39,899 bases of DNA from Mycetocola saprophilus (GCF_000718085.1 NZ_JOEC01000007.1:1-39899); one strand, 5' to 3'; shown: positions 31,626-39,899, counted from the first letter of the stretch. The notes: generated from the sequence alone by a model not told the origin. Numbers and translations: made by a program.

Positions 31626-34600
31626 ATGGCCGATCGCACCCCCGCCACCGACACCGACTACGACCGTCTCGCACGAGAGTCCGTAGCCCTTGCCCGGGAA
31701 TGGGTGCTGCGTGCTGCAAACGCCCCGATCCGTCCCGAGGCCGCGCGCGCCGAGGCGCTGCACGGTGACCCCGGTGCGCTGGCCCTGGTCACCCACCTGC
31801 TGGATGACGTGGTGCGCCCCGAGGGCGGTTTTGTTGCCGGTGCCGCGCTCGCCGCGCTGAACGTGCCGACCCCCGCGGGCCCCCCGGTTCCGGCCCAGCC
31901 GGCCGGGACCGATGCGGCCCCCGTGGTGGAACCCGTCCCCTCTCTGACCACCCGCCAGCGCACGGCCCTGCGGGTGGGCGCGCTGCTGGGACCGGGGCTG
32001 CCCGCGTTAACCCTCCCCAGCGTGCGCAAGCTCACCCGCGAACTCACCGAGCACCTGGTGATCGAGGCCCCCGATGCCGAGCTGCGCGAGAGGTTTGCGG
32101 CGATCCGCACCCAGGGCGTTCAGCTGGGGGCGCTGCCGATGGGTGCCGCGGTCCTGGGGGATGACGGTGCCGCCCGTGCCCTGGACCGTCTCTCGGCGCT
32201 GGCCCACCGCGACGATGTGGACCGCGTGAGCGTGCGCGTGGGTGACCTGATCACCGATGCCTCCCCGTGGGCCTTCGACCCGGCTCTCGAGACGATTACC
32301 GGCCGAGTTGCGGCACTGATCGCCTCGGCAACCCGCACCGCCGGCACCCTGGTGGAGCTGGTGGTGGAGGACTATCGCGAGCTGGATCTCACCCAGGCGG
32401 TGGTGATCCGTCTGCTTGCCGACCCGGCCCTGCGTGCCTACCCGCTGAGCATCGCCCTGCCGGTCTCGCTCCCGGACGTGCTGGAGAGCGTGACCGCGCT
32501 CTCGGATCACGCGAGTGCCCGGGTGGCGGCCGGCGGAGCGCCGCTGGGCATCCGGCTGAGCGCGGGCGACCGGGTTCCGGATGAGCGGGTCACCGCGACC
32601 CTCACCGGCTGGCCCGTGGCCTCCTACCCCACCGTGCAGGAGGCCGAGGCCAACCTCTTCCGCGTGCTCTCCTGGGTGTGCACCCCCGAGCGGATGCACG
32701 CGCTGCGGGTGTGCGTCTCGGTCCCGAACCTGTTTGACCTGGCCTTCACCCTGCTGCTGGCCGCCGAGCGCGGCGTGAGTGACGCGCTGGAATACGCGCT
32801 GCCGCTGGGCGTGCTGCCGCGCTATACCGGTCTGCTGCAGACGGTCCTGGGCCGCCTGACGCTGCTGACGCCGGTGGTGGCCGAGAAGCACCTCGCGGAT
32901 GCGGGGGAGTACCTGGTGCGCACGCTGCGTGAGTTCGAGGATGACGGATTCCTGGGAGCCTCGAGCCACCTGGTTGCCGATCCGGTCCTGCTGGATCGCG
33001 AAACCGAGCGTTTCCGTGCGGCCGTGCGTCAGCTGCGCACCGAGCGTCGTCACCTGCCCGAGCCGCGCCGTACCCAGAATCGCGAGAGTGAGTGGAGCGT
33101 GGAGCCGCGGGCGGAGAGCGTCCAGCTGATCACCGATCAGCCCGAAACCCCCGACTCCTTCAATCTGCCCACCGAGGCGCTGACCCGGACCCCCGTGGAA
33201 GAGGCGGGTATGACCGAGCAGGTCTTGCGCCTGTCCCGGCACGCCCAGCCCGAGTCACCGTTCGACTCGGTCCGGATCTTCGACTCGACCACGATCGCCC
33301 CCACCGTGCAGACGGCCCATGGCGCTCCCGGCTTCGGCCTGGCTCCGGACACCGACCCGTCCCTGGCGGCCAACCGGGCGTGGGCGAACCGGATTCGTGC
33401 GCGTGCACTCGAGAGCACCCTGGGGACCGAGACCAGCGAGGCCGCGACGATCCGGAACCCCGAGGAAATCGCGGTGGTGCTGGCCGATGCCGCCCGCGCC
33501 GCCTCCACCGTGGTACTGCGGGCCGCTGCCGACCGGGCGGCGCTGAGCCGGCGGATCGGCTTCGCGCTCGCCGCCAACCGCGACCGCCTGCTGGAAATCG
33601 CCGTGCACGAGACCGGCACCCTGCTGCCAGATGCCGACCGCGAAGTCAGCGATGCGATCGATCTCGCCCACTACTACGCCGCCACGGCTCGGGAACTCGA
33701 CACCCTGCGCGGGGCACGGTTCGCCGCCCCGGGCGTGATTTTGGTGGCCGGGTTCTCGGCGTCCCCGATCGCCGATCCCGCGGCCGGGGTCATCGCCGCG
33801 CTCGCCGTGGGGGCGGTGGTGGTGCTGCATCCGGCTGCGCACGCCCGTCGTAGCGCCGCGGTGCTGGCCGAAAGCCTGTGGGAGGCCGGGGTTTCCCGCG
33901 ATCAGCTGCGCCTGGTCACGATCACCGATGCGGAGACCGAGCGCGCGCTGGTCATTCACCCGGTGATTTCCCGCGTCCTGCTGCGCGGCGATCACGCCGC
34001 CGCCGAGCGGTATCTCGACTGGAAACCCGATCTCGATCTGCGCGCCGAACTTCCGGGTAAAAACACCATTATCGTGATGCCCAGTGCCGATCTGGACCAG
34101 GCCGTTGCACAGATCGTGAGTGACGCGTTTGGCCGCGCCGGTCAGCTGCGTGAGTCCGCCAGCCTGGTGGTTGTCGTGGGCTCGGCCGCGCGGAGCGAGC
34201 ACTTCCGACACCAGCTGGTGGATGCCACCAGCTCGCTCGTCTCGGGTGCGACCGAGAGCGCCGCCACGACCCTGGCACCCCTGGCCAGCCCGGCCACCCC
34301 CGTTCTTGCCACGGCGCTCGCGGATCTGCCCGGCGCCCAGAGCTGGCTGCTGGAGCCCCTCCCGCTGCCAGAAGATGGCCGGAACTGGCGTCCCGGGATC
34401 CGCGAGGGCATCGAAAACGGTGCCGAGTTCCAGCGGCAGATCATTCAGGGACCCACCATGGGCATCATGCGGGCCACCACCCTGCGTGAGGCGCTGCGCT
34501 ACGTCAACGCCACCGGTGGCGGACGCCAGGCCGCGCTGCACACCCGCGACGCCGAGGACCTGTCCGAGTGGCTGGAGCGGATCGACGCCGGATCGCTGCA

Positions 34601-35369
34601 TGTGAACCGCCCGATGACGGACCTGCGTGTCCAGCGTCAGCCCGGTGCCGCCCACGGTGCCGCCCGCCGCGGCCCGGGTGCCGCGCCCGGTGGTCCCAAC
34701 CACCTGATCGCGCTGGGTGACTGGGTACCCGACGCCGGAACCTCCAGCTCCACGCTGCACCTGCGCGGCCTCGACTCCCGAATCCGCGGACTCATCGAGG
34801 CGGCCCAGCCCACGCTGAGCTATGACCGTTTCGACCTGCTGCGCCGCGCGGCGCTGTCGGACGCGATCGCCTGGGGCACCGGTTATGGCGCGGTCCAGGA
34901 CGCCTCCGAACTCGGGATCGAACGCAACCTGCTGCGCTACCGCAGCGTTCCGGTCGCGATTCGGGCCGGGGAGAATGCCGAACTGGGCGAGGTTCTGCGG
35001 GTGATTATCGCCGCGATGCGGGCCAAATCTGCGTTTACCGTGAGTCTCGCGGCGGGTGTTCCCGCCGGGGTGCGGCAGGCGCTGGGTGGCCTGGGTGTCG
35101 TGATGTCGATCGAGAGCGATGCCGAGTGGATCGTCCGATTCCTCGGTGCGGACACCCCACCCTCCCGGGTGCGACTGGTGGGACCGCTGCGTGCCGATCT
35201 GCGAACCGAGCTGATCCGCGTCGCCGGCACCGCCGCCCCCTCCGTCTATGCCGGTGAGGTGACCGCCTCGGGGCGGGTGGAGCTGCTGCACTACCTGCGC
35301 GAGCAGTCCATCTCGATTGCGGCACATCGCTTCGGACGCCCCGACAACTGGAGCGACGACGTCCTCTAG
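31626..35369 (+). CDS. PutA-like bifunctional proline catabolism protein, catalytic residues lost
   Basis: This 1247-residue protein aligns along its length with PutA (proline dehydrogenase plus P5C dehydrogenase), but key residues differ. In the proline dehydrogenase half, the RLVKGA motif is RLSAGDR (R310-R316; the lysine is A313), DANYKR is EANLFR, and YLVRRL is YLVRTL (Y429-L434; one substrate arginine is T433). In the aldehyde dehydrogenase half, PWNFP is FSASP (F710-P714), the KP of the NAD site is H735-P, E808 is kept, but the catalytic Cys of AGQKCSA is R842 (AGQLRES), and RQPFGG is RQPGAA (1004-1009). The open frame is intact, so the protein is probably made and constrained, possibly as a regulator, scaffold or new enzyme. 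It stands alone downstream of a 27-bp repeat pair. Confidence 0.82.
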   Translation: MADRTPATDTDYDRLARESVALAREWVLRAANAPIRPEAARAEALHGDPGALALVTHLLDDVVRPEGGFVAGAALAALNVPTPAGPPVPAQPAGTDAAPVVEPVPSLTTRQRTALRVGALLGPGLPALTLPSVRKLTRELTEHLVIEAPDAELRERFAAIRTQGVQLGALPMGAAVLGDDGAARALDRLSALAHRDDVDRVSVRVGDLITDASPWAFDPALETITGRVAALIASATRTAGTLVELVVEDYRELDLTQAVVIRLLADPALRAYPLSIALPVSLPDVLESVTALSDHASARVAAGGAPLGIRLSAGDRVPDERVTATLTGWPVASYPTVQEAEANLFRVLSWVCTPERMHALRVCVSVPNLFDLAFTLLLAAERGVSDALEYALPLGVLPRYTGLLQTVLGRLTLLTPVVAEKHLADAGEYLVRTLREFEDDGFLGASSHLVADPVLLDRETERFRAAVRQLRTERRHLPEPRRTQNRESEWSVEPRAESVQLITDQPETPDSFNLPTEALTRTPVEEAGMTEQVLRLSRHAQPESPFDSVRIFDSTTIAPTVQTAHGAPGFGLAPDTDPSLAANRAWANRIRARALESTLGTETSEAATIRNPEEIAVVLADAARAASTVVLRAAADRAALSRRIGFALAANRDRLLEIAVHETGTLLPDADREVSDAIDLAHYYAATARELDTLRGARFAAPGVILVAGFSASPIADPAAGVIAALAVGAVVVLHPAAHARRSAAVLAESLWEAGVSRDQLRLVTITDAETERALVIHPVISRVLLRGDHAAAERYLDWKPDLDLRAELPGKNTIIVMPSADLDQAVAQIVSDAFGRAGQLRESASLVVVVGSAARSEHFRHQLVDATSSLVSGATESAATTLAPLASPATPVLATALADLPGAQSWLLEPLPLPEDGRNWRPGIREGIENGAEFQRQIIQGPTMGIMRATTLREALRYVNATGGGRQAALHTRDAEDLSEWLERIDAGSLHVNRPMTDLRVQRQPGAAHGAARRGPGAAPGGPNHLIALGDWVPDAGTSSSTLHLRGLDSRIRGLIEAAQPTLSYDRFDLLRRAALSDAIAWGTGYGAVQDASELGIERNLLRYRSVPVAIRAGENAELGEVLRVIIAAMRAKSAFTVSLAAGVPAGVRQALGGLGVVMSIESDAEWIVRFLGADTPPSRVRLVGPLRADLRTELIRVAGTAAPSVYAGEVTASGRVELLHYLREQSISIAAHRFGRPDNWSDDVL

Positions 35370-35370
35370 T

Positions 35371-35453
35371 CCTCGGACGCCGCATGCTTCGAGACCTCTG
35401 GAGCGTTGGGGTCTCTAACTCCTGGCGGCCGCATGCCTCGGGACCGCCGGAGC
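35371..35453. repeat. Imperfect direct repeat with 50-base period
   Basis: Two similar units of about 33 bases (35371-35404 and 35421-35453; shared core CCGCATGCYTCGRGACC then GGAGC) lie in the short gap between the PutA-like gene and the minus-strand GntR gene. Partial hairpins (GAGACC/GGTCTC and GGCGG/CCGCC) can form, so it may act as a terminator region. Confidence 0.6.
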
Positions 35454-35456
35454 TCC

Positions 35457-35825
35457 CTACTGCTCGGCGGCTAGCTGTGCCAGCGCGGCGTCGAGGGTCT
35501 CACGCACCTGCGCGTCGGTGACCCCCAGCTGACGCGCCCGGGTCACCAGCTCGTGGGTGAGTAGTTCGATCTGCTGGCGCGAGGAATCCCCGGCGGCGGC
35601 AATCACCGACCCCGAGCGTCCACGGGTCTCGATGATCCCATCCTCTTCGAGCCGGCGGTACGCCTTGGCCACGGTCCCCGCGGCCACCTGAAGCTCGGCC
35701 GCCAGCCCGCGCACCGTGGGAATCCGAGTCCCGGCGGGCAGGCTGCCGTCCAGCGAACCGGCCACGATCTGCGCGCGGATTTGCTCGAACGGAGGGGTTG
35801 GGTCCTGCGGGTCGATTCGCACCAT
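35457..35825 (-). CDS. GntR family regulator, YtrA subfamily
   Basis: This 122-residue protein has a winged helix at about residues 12-75 (PPFEQIRAQIVAGSLDGSLPAG then IPTVRGLAAELQVAAGTVAKAYRRLEEDGIIETRGRSGSVI) and only about 45 residues after it, as in the short YtrA subfamily. These dimeric repressors commonly control ABC transporters or envelope-stress genes. The ATG start matches the family; no strong ribosome binding site is visible. It is divergent from the first GT39-like gene with a 96-base gap; no matching palindrome stands out there. Its target is unknown. Confidence 0.93.
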   Translation of the reverse strand: MVRIDPQDPTPPFEQIRAQIVAGSLDGSLPAGTRIPTVRGLAAELQVAAGTVAKAYRRLEEDGIIETRGRSGSVIAAAGDSSRQQIELLTHELVTRARQLGVTDAQVRETLDAALAQLAAEQ

Positions 35826-35921
35826 GCCGAAAGCCTAGCCGGTGGCCGCGCCGCGCGGGGGAATGGGCCGCACAGTGCCCTCCCAGTCATGATCCCCGAC
35901 AATGGAACAATGGGGACCGTT

Positions 35922-37409
35922 ATGCCTGCCACGTTAGCGCGCGTTCCGCGCACCGTTTTTGCCCTCACCGTGGGCGTAATTGCCGCACTCATCAGCATGA
36001 TCGGCTCCGCCGGCGCCAGCTACTGGGGGGATGAGGCCGCGAGCGTCATGTCCGCGACCCGTCCGCTGCACACCCTCTGGCCCGTGCTGGGCAACGTGGA
36101 CGCGGTCCACGGCCTGTACTACGTGTTCCTGCACGGCTGGATCGACATCTTTGGTGCCAGCGAGTTTTCCACCCGCTTCCCCTCCGCCCTGGCGGTTGGT
36201 GCGGCGGCCACCGGTCTGGTTTTGCTTGTGTGGCGGATGCACGGTCCGCGGCTGGCCATCGCCGCGGGGTTGATCTTCGCGATCCTGCCCCGCGTCACCA
36301 ATATCGGCAGCGAGGCGCGCGGATACGCGATCGCCGTCGCCGGTGTGGTGTGGGTGGTGTACGGGCTGGTGTGCCTGCTGGAATCCTCCAAGAAGCACCG
36401 CGGACTGTGGTGGCTGTGGGCCGTGGGCCTGGCCATCACCTCCACCGTGTTTATGTACTCGCTGCTGATCCTCCCGGTGGTGGGACTCTGGCTGCTGCTG
36501 GATCCCGCCCGGGGCGCGCGCCTCTGGCGCACCGTGCGCTACGGAGCCCTGGCCGCCGCGCTCAGCCTGCCCATCATCGTGATCGGCTATCTCGAGCGTG
36601 GCCAGATCGAGTTCCTCGGCAACCGTCCCCCCGGGGTCAACGGCGTGCTGGTGACCCAGTGGTTTGGCAACATCAACCTGGCGATTATCGCCTGGGCGCT
36701 GATCCTCGTGGCCATCGTCAACATCGTCTTGCGGATGGTCGCCAAGGCGGACGTACGCCTGCCGCTGCTGGCCCTGATCTGGACCGTGCTGCCCCCGGTC
36801 ATCCTGGCCCTGATCAGCATCTTCTCCCCGAGCTACTCGCAGCGTTACCTGAGCATGTGCACCCCGGCCGTGGCGATCCTGATCGCCTGGGGGATCCGCT
36901 CCATCGCGGTACGCCTGCAGCCCAAGCTGTTCGGGCAGATCCTCGGGGTGGCACTGGTGCTGTCCCTGGCGGTCACCGGATACTCCTCGTACGCCGCGCA
37001 GCGCGGACCCAATGGCAAGGACGGCAGCGACCTGCGCCAGATCGCCGAAACCATCGGTGCCCAGGCGAAGCCCGGTGACGCGGTCGTCTTCAACGGCGAT
37101 ATCCGTCCCTCGCGTAAGCCCCGACTGGCGCTGCGGCTCTACCCCGAGGACTTCACCGGAATCCTGGACCCGGGTCTGAAGAAGTCCTACGTCAAGACCG
37201 CGCACCTGTGGGACGAAACGTACGACGCGGACAAGACCACGGTCCCCGCGGAGGTCGACACCGTCTGGTACGTCATCAGCGGCTCGGACAAGACCAAGCG
37301 CGAAAAGGCCGATCTGGCCCACCTCAAGGAGCAGGGTTTTGACGTGGTGGACAAGACCACGCTCAAGCGCAGCTGGGTCCTGCAGCTGGATCGCGCCGAC
37401 GCACAATAG
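35922..37409 (+). CDS. GT39-like multi-spanning glycosyltransferase
   Basis: This 495-residue protein has a first transmembrane helix (about 10-32) then the acidic pair D37-E38 in YWGDEAAS, the catalytic loop of GT-C fold polyprenyl-phosphate-sugar transferases. About ten more hydrophobic segments follow (for instance LAIAAGLIFAILPRVTNIGSEARGY and TSTVFMYSLLILPVVGLWLLL), then an extracytoplasmic C-terminal domain of about 125 residues (from SDLRQIAETIGAQAKPGDAVVFNGD). The best start is ATG 35922 after GGGGAC; upstream ATGs at 35889 and 35910 are possible. The neighbouring polyprenol-phosphate mannose synthase suggests it uses a lipid-linked mannose, acting on cell-wall glycans or proteins. 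A terminator separates it from that gene. Confidence 0.86.
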   Translation: MPATLARVPRTVFALTVGVIAALISMIGSAGASYWGDEAASVMSATRPLHTLWPVLGNVDAVHGLYYVFLHGWIDIFGASEFSTRFPSALAVGAAATGLVLLVWRMHGPRLAIAAGLIFAILPRVTNIGSEARGYAIAVAGVVWVVYGLVCLLESSKKHRGLWWLWAVGLAITSTVFMYSLLILPVVGLWLLLDPARGARLWRTVRYGALAAALSLPIIVIGYLERGQIEFLGNRPPGVNGVLVTQWFGNINLAIIAWALILVAIVNIVLRMVAKADVRLPLLALIWTVLPPVILALISIFSPSYSQRYLSMCTPAVAILIAWGIRSIAVRLQPKLFGQILGVALVLSLAVTGYSSYAAQRGPNGKDGSDLRQIAETIGAQAKPGDAVVFNGDIRPSRKPRLALRLYPEDFTGILDPGLKKSYVKTAHLWDETYDADKTTVPAEVDTVWYVISGSDKTKREKADLAHLKEQGFDVVDKTTLKRSWVLQLDRADAQ

Positions 37410-37455
37410 GCGGCGTAAATCGCGAGTCGTCACGATTTGCGGTGATACTGGTCTC

Positions 37456-37485
37456 CGGGGGTTTTCTTCGGATCCCCCGATTTTT
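37456..37485 (+). terminator. Terminator between GT39-like gene and ppm
   Basis: A 6-bp CGGGGG/CCCCCG stem with a 12-base loop is followed by ATTTTTGACTTTTT, a good Rho-independent signal 47 bases after the GT39-like stop. It lies within the 102-base gap before the polyprenol-phosphate mannose synthase gene. Confidence 0.75.
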
Positions 37486-37511
37486 GACTTTTTAACCCTG
37501 AAGGAGCACGG

Positions 37512-38258
37512 ATGTCCGTCCGGACCGTCGTCATCATTCCGACCTACAACGAGCTGGTGAACCTCCCGCTGATTGTGGGCCGTGTGCGCGCGGCAACCCC
37601 CGAGGTAGACATCCTGGTTGTGGACGACAACTCCCCGGATGGCACCGGAACCCTGGCCGATGAGATGGCCGCCGCAGACTCCCACATCCACGTGCTGCAC
37701 CGCACCGGCAAGGAGGGCCTCGGTGCCGCGTATAAGGCCGGATTCGCCTGGGGCTTCGAGCACGGCTATGAGCGGATGATCGAGATGGATGCGGATGGAT
37801 CGCACCAGCCCGAGCAGCTCCCCGCCATGCTGGCCAAGGCCGATGAGGGAGTGGATCTGGTCATCGGATCCCGCTATGTGCCCGGCGGCAAGGTCGAGAA
37901 CTGGCCGCTGCACCGCCTGATCCTCTCCCGCGGTGGCAGCACCTACGCCCGCATCATGCTGAAGCTTCCCGCCAAGGACGTGACCGGCGGGTACCGCGTG
38001 TTCAGCGCTCACGCGCTGCGCGAGCTGCACCTCGAGGACGTCCAGAGCGCCGGCTACAACTTCCAGGTCGACATGCTGTGGCACGCACACCGCGCCGGGC
38101 TCTCGATCGCCGAGGTGCCGATCACCTTCGTCGAGCGGGTGCACGGCCGCTCCAAGATGAGCGGCAACATCGTGTTTGAGGCCATGTGGCGAGTCACCGT
38201 CTGGGGCTTCTCCGAGCGCTTTGGTAAGGGTCGCGCCGCGCGCCGCGCCGCCAACTAA
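37512..38258 (+). CDS. Polyprenol monophosphomannose synthase (GT2)
   Basis: This 248-residue GT2 enzyme makes polyprenyl-phosphate mannose from GDP-mannose at the inner face of the membrane. Family motifs are IIPTYNELVNLPLIV, VVDDNSPDGTG (D38/D39), the DXD-like MDADGSHQPEQL (D93/D95), VIGSRYVPGG and RVHGRSKMSG near the end. The catalytic-domain-only size matches DPM1 and the catalytic domain of mycobacterial Ppm1, without the membrane acyltransferase part. ATG 37512 follows GAAGGAG. The downstream GT39-like gene starts seven bases after its stop, so these two are cotranscribed and likely form a donor-transferase pair. Confidence 0.95.
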   Translation: MSVRTVVIIPTYNELVNLPLIVGRVRAATPEVDILVVDDNSPDGTGTLADEMAAADSHIHVLHRTGKEGLGAAYKAGFAWGFEHGYERMIEMDADGSHQPEQLPAMLAKADEGVDLVIGSRYVPGGKVENWPLHRLILSRGGSTYARIMLKLPAKDVTGGYRVFSAHALRELHLEDVQSAGYNFQVDMLWHAHRAGLSIAEVPITFVERVHGRSKMSGNIVFEAMWRVTVWGFSERFGKGRAARRAAN

Positions 38259-38265
38259 CCTCCTC

Positions 38266-39777
38266 ATGCGAGTGCCCGTGGCTACTCGGCACCTCCTGAC
38301 CGCGATCGGTCTGGGCGTGCTGGCCACGGGCATTTCTGCTTTCCGCTCGGGCACCCCGTCGTTTTGGGCGGATGAGCTTGCCAGCGTGCTGGCGGCCCGG
38401 CGCTCGCTTCCTCAGCTGTTTGACCTCTTCGGGCACGTGGATATCGTTCACGGCGTCTACTACCTGCTGCTGCGGGTATGGACCGACGTGTTTGGGATCG
38501 GCGAGTTTGCCGTGCGCTTCCCCTCGGCCCTGGCCATCGGTGCCGCGGCCGCCGGACTCTGGATGCTGGTTGCCCGGCTCTCCCGGCCCGGGATCGCGAC
38601 CCTGGCCACGCTGATCTTCGCGATTCTGCCCCGCGTCACCCTGATCGGAACCGAGGGGCGCGGGTTCGCACTGGCCCTGGCCCTGCTGGTGTGGGCGATT
38701 CTGCTGTTGGTGGTGCTGCTGGAGCGACCCACGGTGCGCCGACGCGACTGGGTCTGGTGGTCGGTGCTGGTGGCCGCTGGGATCGCGGCCTTTATGTACA
38801 CCCTGCTGGTGTGGATCGCGGTGTTCGCCTGGGTGTGGTGGGTGCATCGCGAAAAGCTGCGGACGCTGGTGAGTTGTGGTGCGCTGGCGGTAGTGATCGC
38901 TTCGCCGGTGGTCATCGGCGGGATCCTGCAGGCGGGGCAGATCGGCTGGGTGGATAACACCGGAATCTCATTCGACTCGGTTTTTGTGACCCTGTGGTTC
39001 GGCTCACCGCTCCTGGCCGGCGTCGGCTGGGTGCTCATGCTCTGCGCGGGAATCACCGTGCCGGCCGCGGTGCGTACGCATGGGGGAGGGTCTGAACGGG
39101 CACTCCTGTTGCTGGCCACCGGCTGGGCGCTGGGTCCACCGCTGCTGCTTCTGCTGGTGAGTGTCGTCTATCCCACCTTTGTCCCGCGCTATCTGGCGCT
39201 GGGTACCCCGGCCGTCGCCATTCTCATCGCGCTGGGTATTTCGGCGGCGATTCGGTTCGTCCTGCGTCCGTTCATCGGCACCGCGGGAATGGCGGCGCCG
39301 CGCACCCGTGTACCGAGGGCCATTCTGGGGAGCCTGGCAGTGCTGCTGGTCGGAGCTCTCGCGCTGCCCGGCTATCTGGATCAGCGTGCGCCCCTGGCTA
39401 AGGGTTCGGACGCCCGTCAGGTTGCCGAGTACATCGGTGCCCACGCACGGTCGGGGGACAGCGTCGTGTTTGACCTGGACCGGAATCCGGGTGCGAGCCC
39501 GCGGCGCGGCCTCAGCGTGTATCCGGAGCACTATGCGGGACTGCGCACCCCGGGGGTTGTGCATACCTACCTCGAACTCGGTGGGTACAACGATGAGGTG
39601 CTTCCGGTGGCCGATACCGTGATCGACTCGGAGTCACACGTGCTCTGGCTGGTTGTGACGCAGCCGCAGCGGGAGCGACGCGCCCAACAGAACATTGCCG
39701 CACTGGCCGCCCAGGGGTTTTCGCCCGCGGGTGAGCACATCCTCGGTCGCAGCGTCGTTGTGGAGCTGCGACGCTAA
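38266..39777 (+). CDS. GT39-like multi-spanning glycosyltransferase (paralogue)
   Basis: This 503-residue protein is a paralogue of the one at 35922. It shares the opening FWADELAS (D36/E37), VHGVYYLLLRVWTDVFGIGEFAVRFPSALA, LIFAILPRVTLIGTEGRGFA, the ARSGDSVVFDLDRNP stretch of the C-terminal domain, and the closing hydrophilic segment. About ten transmembrane helices precede the C-terminal domain (from about 390). ATG 38266 has no good ribosome binding site, but the ppm stop lies seven bases before it, so translational coupling is likely. It probably transfers mannose from polyprenyl-phosphate mannose to an outer-surface acceptor. Confidence 0.86.
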   Translation: MRVPVATRHLLTAIGLGVLATGISAFRSGTPSFWADELASVLAARRSLPQLFDLFGHVDIVHGVYYLLLRVWTDVFGIGEFAVRFPSALAIGAAAAGLWMLVARLSRPGIATLATLIFAILPRVTLIGTEGRGFALALALLVWAILLLVVLLERPTVRRRDWVWWSVLVAAGIAAFMYTLLVWIAVFAWVWWVHREKLRTLVSCGALAVVIASPVVIGGILQAGQIGWVDNTGISFDSVFVTLWFGSPLLAGVGWVLMLCAGITVPAAVRTHGGGSERALLLLATGWALGPPLLLLLVSVVYPTFVPRYLALGTPAVAILIALGISAAIRFVLRPFIGTAGMAAPRTRVPRAILGSLAVLLVGALALPGYLDQRAPLAKGSDARQVAEYIGAHARSGDSVVFDLDRNPGASPRRGLSVYPEHYAGLRTPGVVHTYLELGGYNDEVLPVADTVIDSESHVLWLVVTQPQRERRAQQNIAALAAQGFSPAGEHILGRSVVVELRR

Positions 39778-39811
39778 TCCGCGGTTTTCCGCGGAAGTGT
39801 CGTTCCGACAC
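39778..39811 (+). terminator. Tandem small hairpins after the last gene
   Basis: TCCGCGG-TTTT-CCGCGGA (39778-39795) and GTGTCG-TTC-CGACAC (39797-39811) follow the last stop codon. They lack a T-run. The remaining bases to 39899 hold no gene; they may be the promoter region of the next one. Confidence 0.5.
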
Positions 39812-39899
39812 GCCACTATTCGGCCTCGATTTGCCCGTTCTGTGGAACCTGCGTAAAGTAATACTCATCACCCCAAAGGTGCGGCAAGCGAAAAGCGGC

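Noticed and set aside
31297..31719. Minus-strand frame over the intergenic gap before the PutA-like gene
   Set aside because: It overlaps both neighbouring genes antisense and its repeated sequence comes from the 27-bp DNA repeat rather than from a protein.
29592..31796. 734-codon minus-strand open frame over the hydratase-SDR-thioesterase operon
   Set aside because: Antisense shadow; the plus-strand genes have ribosome binding sites, ATGA overlaps and family motifs.
33255..35327. 690-codon minus-strand open frame over the PutA-like gene
   Set aside because: His/Gly/Gln/Arg-rich, no domain; antisense shadow.
35934..38354. 806-codon minus-strand open frame over the GT39-like and ppm genes
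   Set aside because: Runs antisense through two recognisable genes and a terminator; composition is not protein-like.

Overview
The window is GC-rich (about two thirds G+C by eye), densely coding bacterial DNA that reads as an actinobacterial chromosome, most likely Micrococcales and probably Microbacteriaceae. Support for this: a NucS mismatch endonuclease, DUF3817, DUF2804 and DUF3618 proteins, a holin-X-type membrane protein, a polyprenol-phosphate mannose synthase flanked by GT39-like transferases, strong GC-ending codon bias, and frequent GTG/TTG starts with 4-base gene overlaps. The order and family assignment are inferences. I see no tRNA, rRNA, CRISPR array, insertion sequence or integrase, and no gene-free stretch longer than 300 bases.

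Layout. 1-2,900: the end of an upstream transcription unit (terminator), a GT-rich simple repeat, a GNAT acetyltransferase, three 17-bp tandem repeats, glutathione peroxidase, a DUF3817 membrane protein and a small, lower-GC secreted four-cysteine protein. 2,900-10,300: mostly minus-strand genes: DsbA-like thiol oxidoreductase, HAD phosphatase, nucS, a DUF2804 protein, an MFS transporter facing a divergent LacI regulator across a palindromic operator, and a MATE transporter. 10,400-13,400: an M13 metalloendopeptidase overlapping a beta-lactamase-fold protein that lacks the usual catalytic motifs. 13,400-20,450: a minus-strand run: Nudix hydrolase, two overlapping alpha/beta hydrolases, an HSP90-family chaperone and a 947-residue TPR-type protein. 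20,500-24,100: glycyl-tRNA synthetase, a three-gene envelope cluster (YtxH-like, holin-X-like, DUF3618) and uroporphyrinogen-III synthase. 24,100-26,000: a 617-residue protein with a PH-like head and a long Lys/Ala/Pro histone-H1-like tail. 26,000-29,000: AcuI-type oxidoreductase, L-lactate dehydrogenase and tRNA hydroxylase TrhO (minus strand). 29,200-31,440: an enoyl-CoA hydratase / SDR / thioesterase operon. 31,600-35,400: a giant PutA homologue that appears to have lost catalytic residues in both enzyme halves. 35,450-39,800: a GntR/YtrA regulator, then two paralogous GT39-like membrane proteins on either side of polyprenol-phosphate mannose synthase.

How the genes work together. Housekeeping functions (GlyRS, HemD, NucS, TrhO, Ldh) are mixed with likely modules: a chaperone module (HSP90 plus TPR protein, possibly with the hydrolases), a CoA-thioester metabolism operon, an envelope module, and a mannosyl-lipid donor/acceptor module at the right end. 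The strongest candidates for undescribed biology are the PutA-like double pseudoenzyme, the HSP90-TPR pair, the degenerate beta-lactamase-fold protein and the PH/lysine-rich tail protein. Protein families were recognised by eye from sequence motifs; no database search was run.
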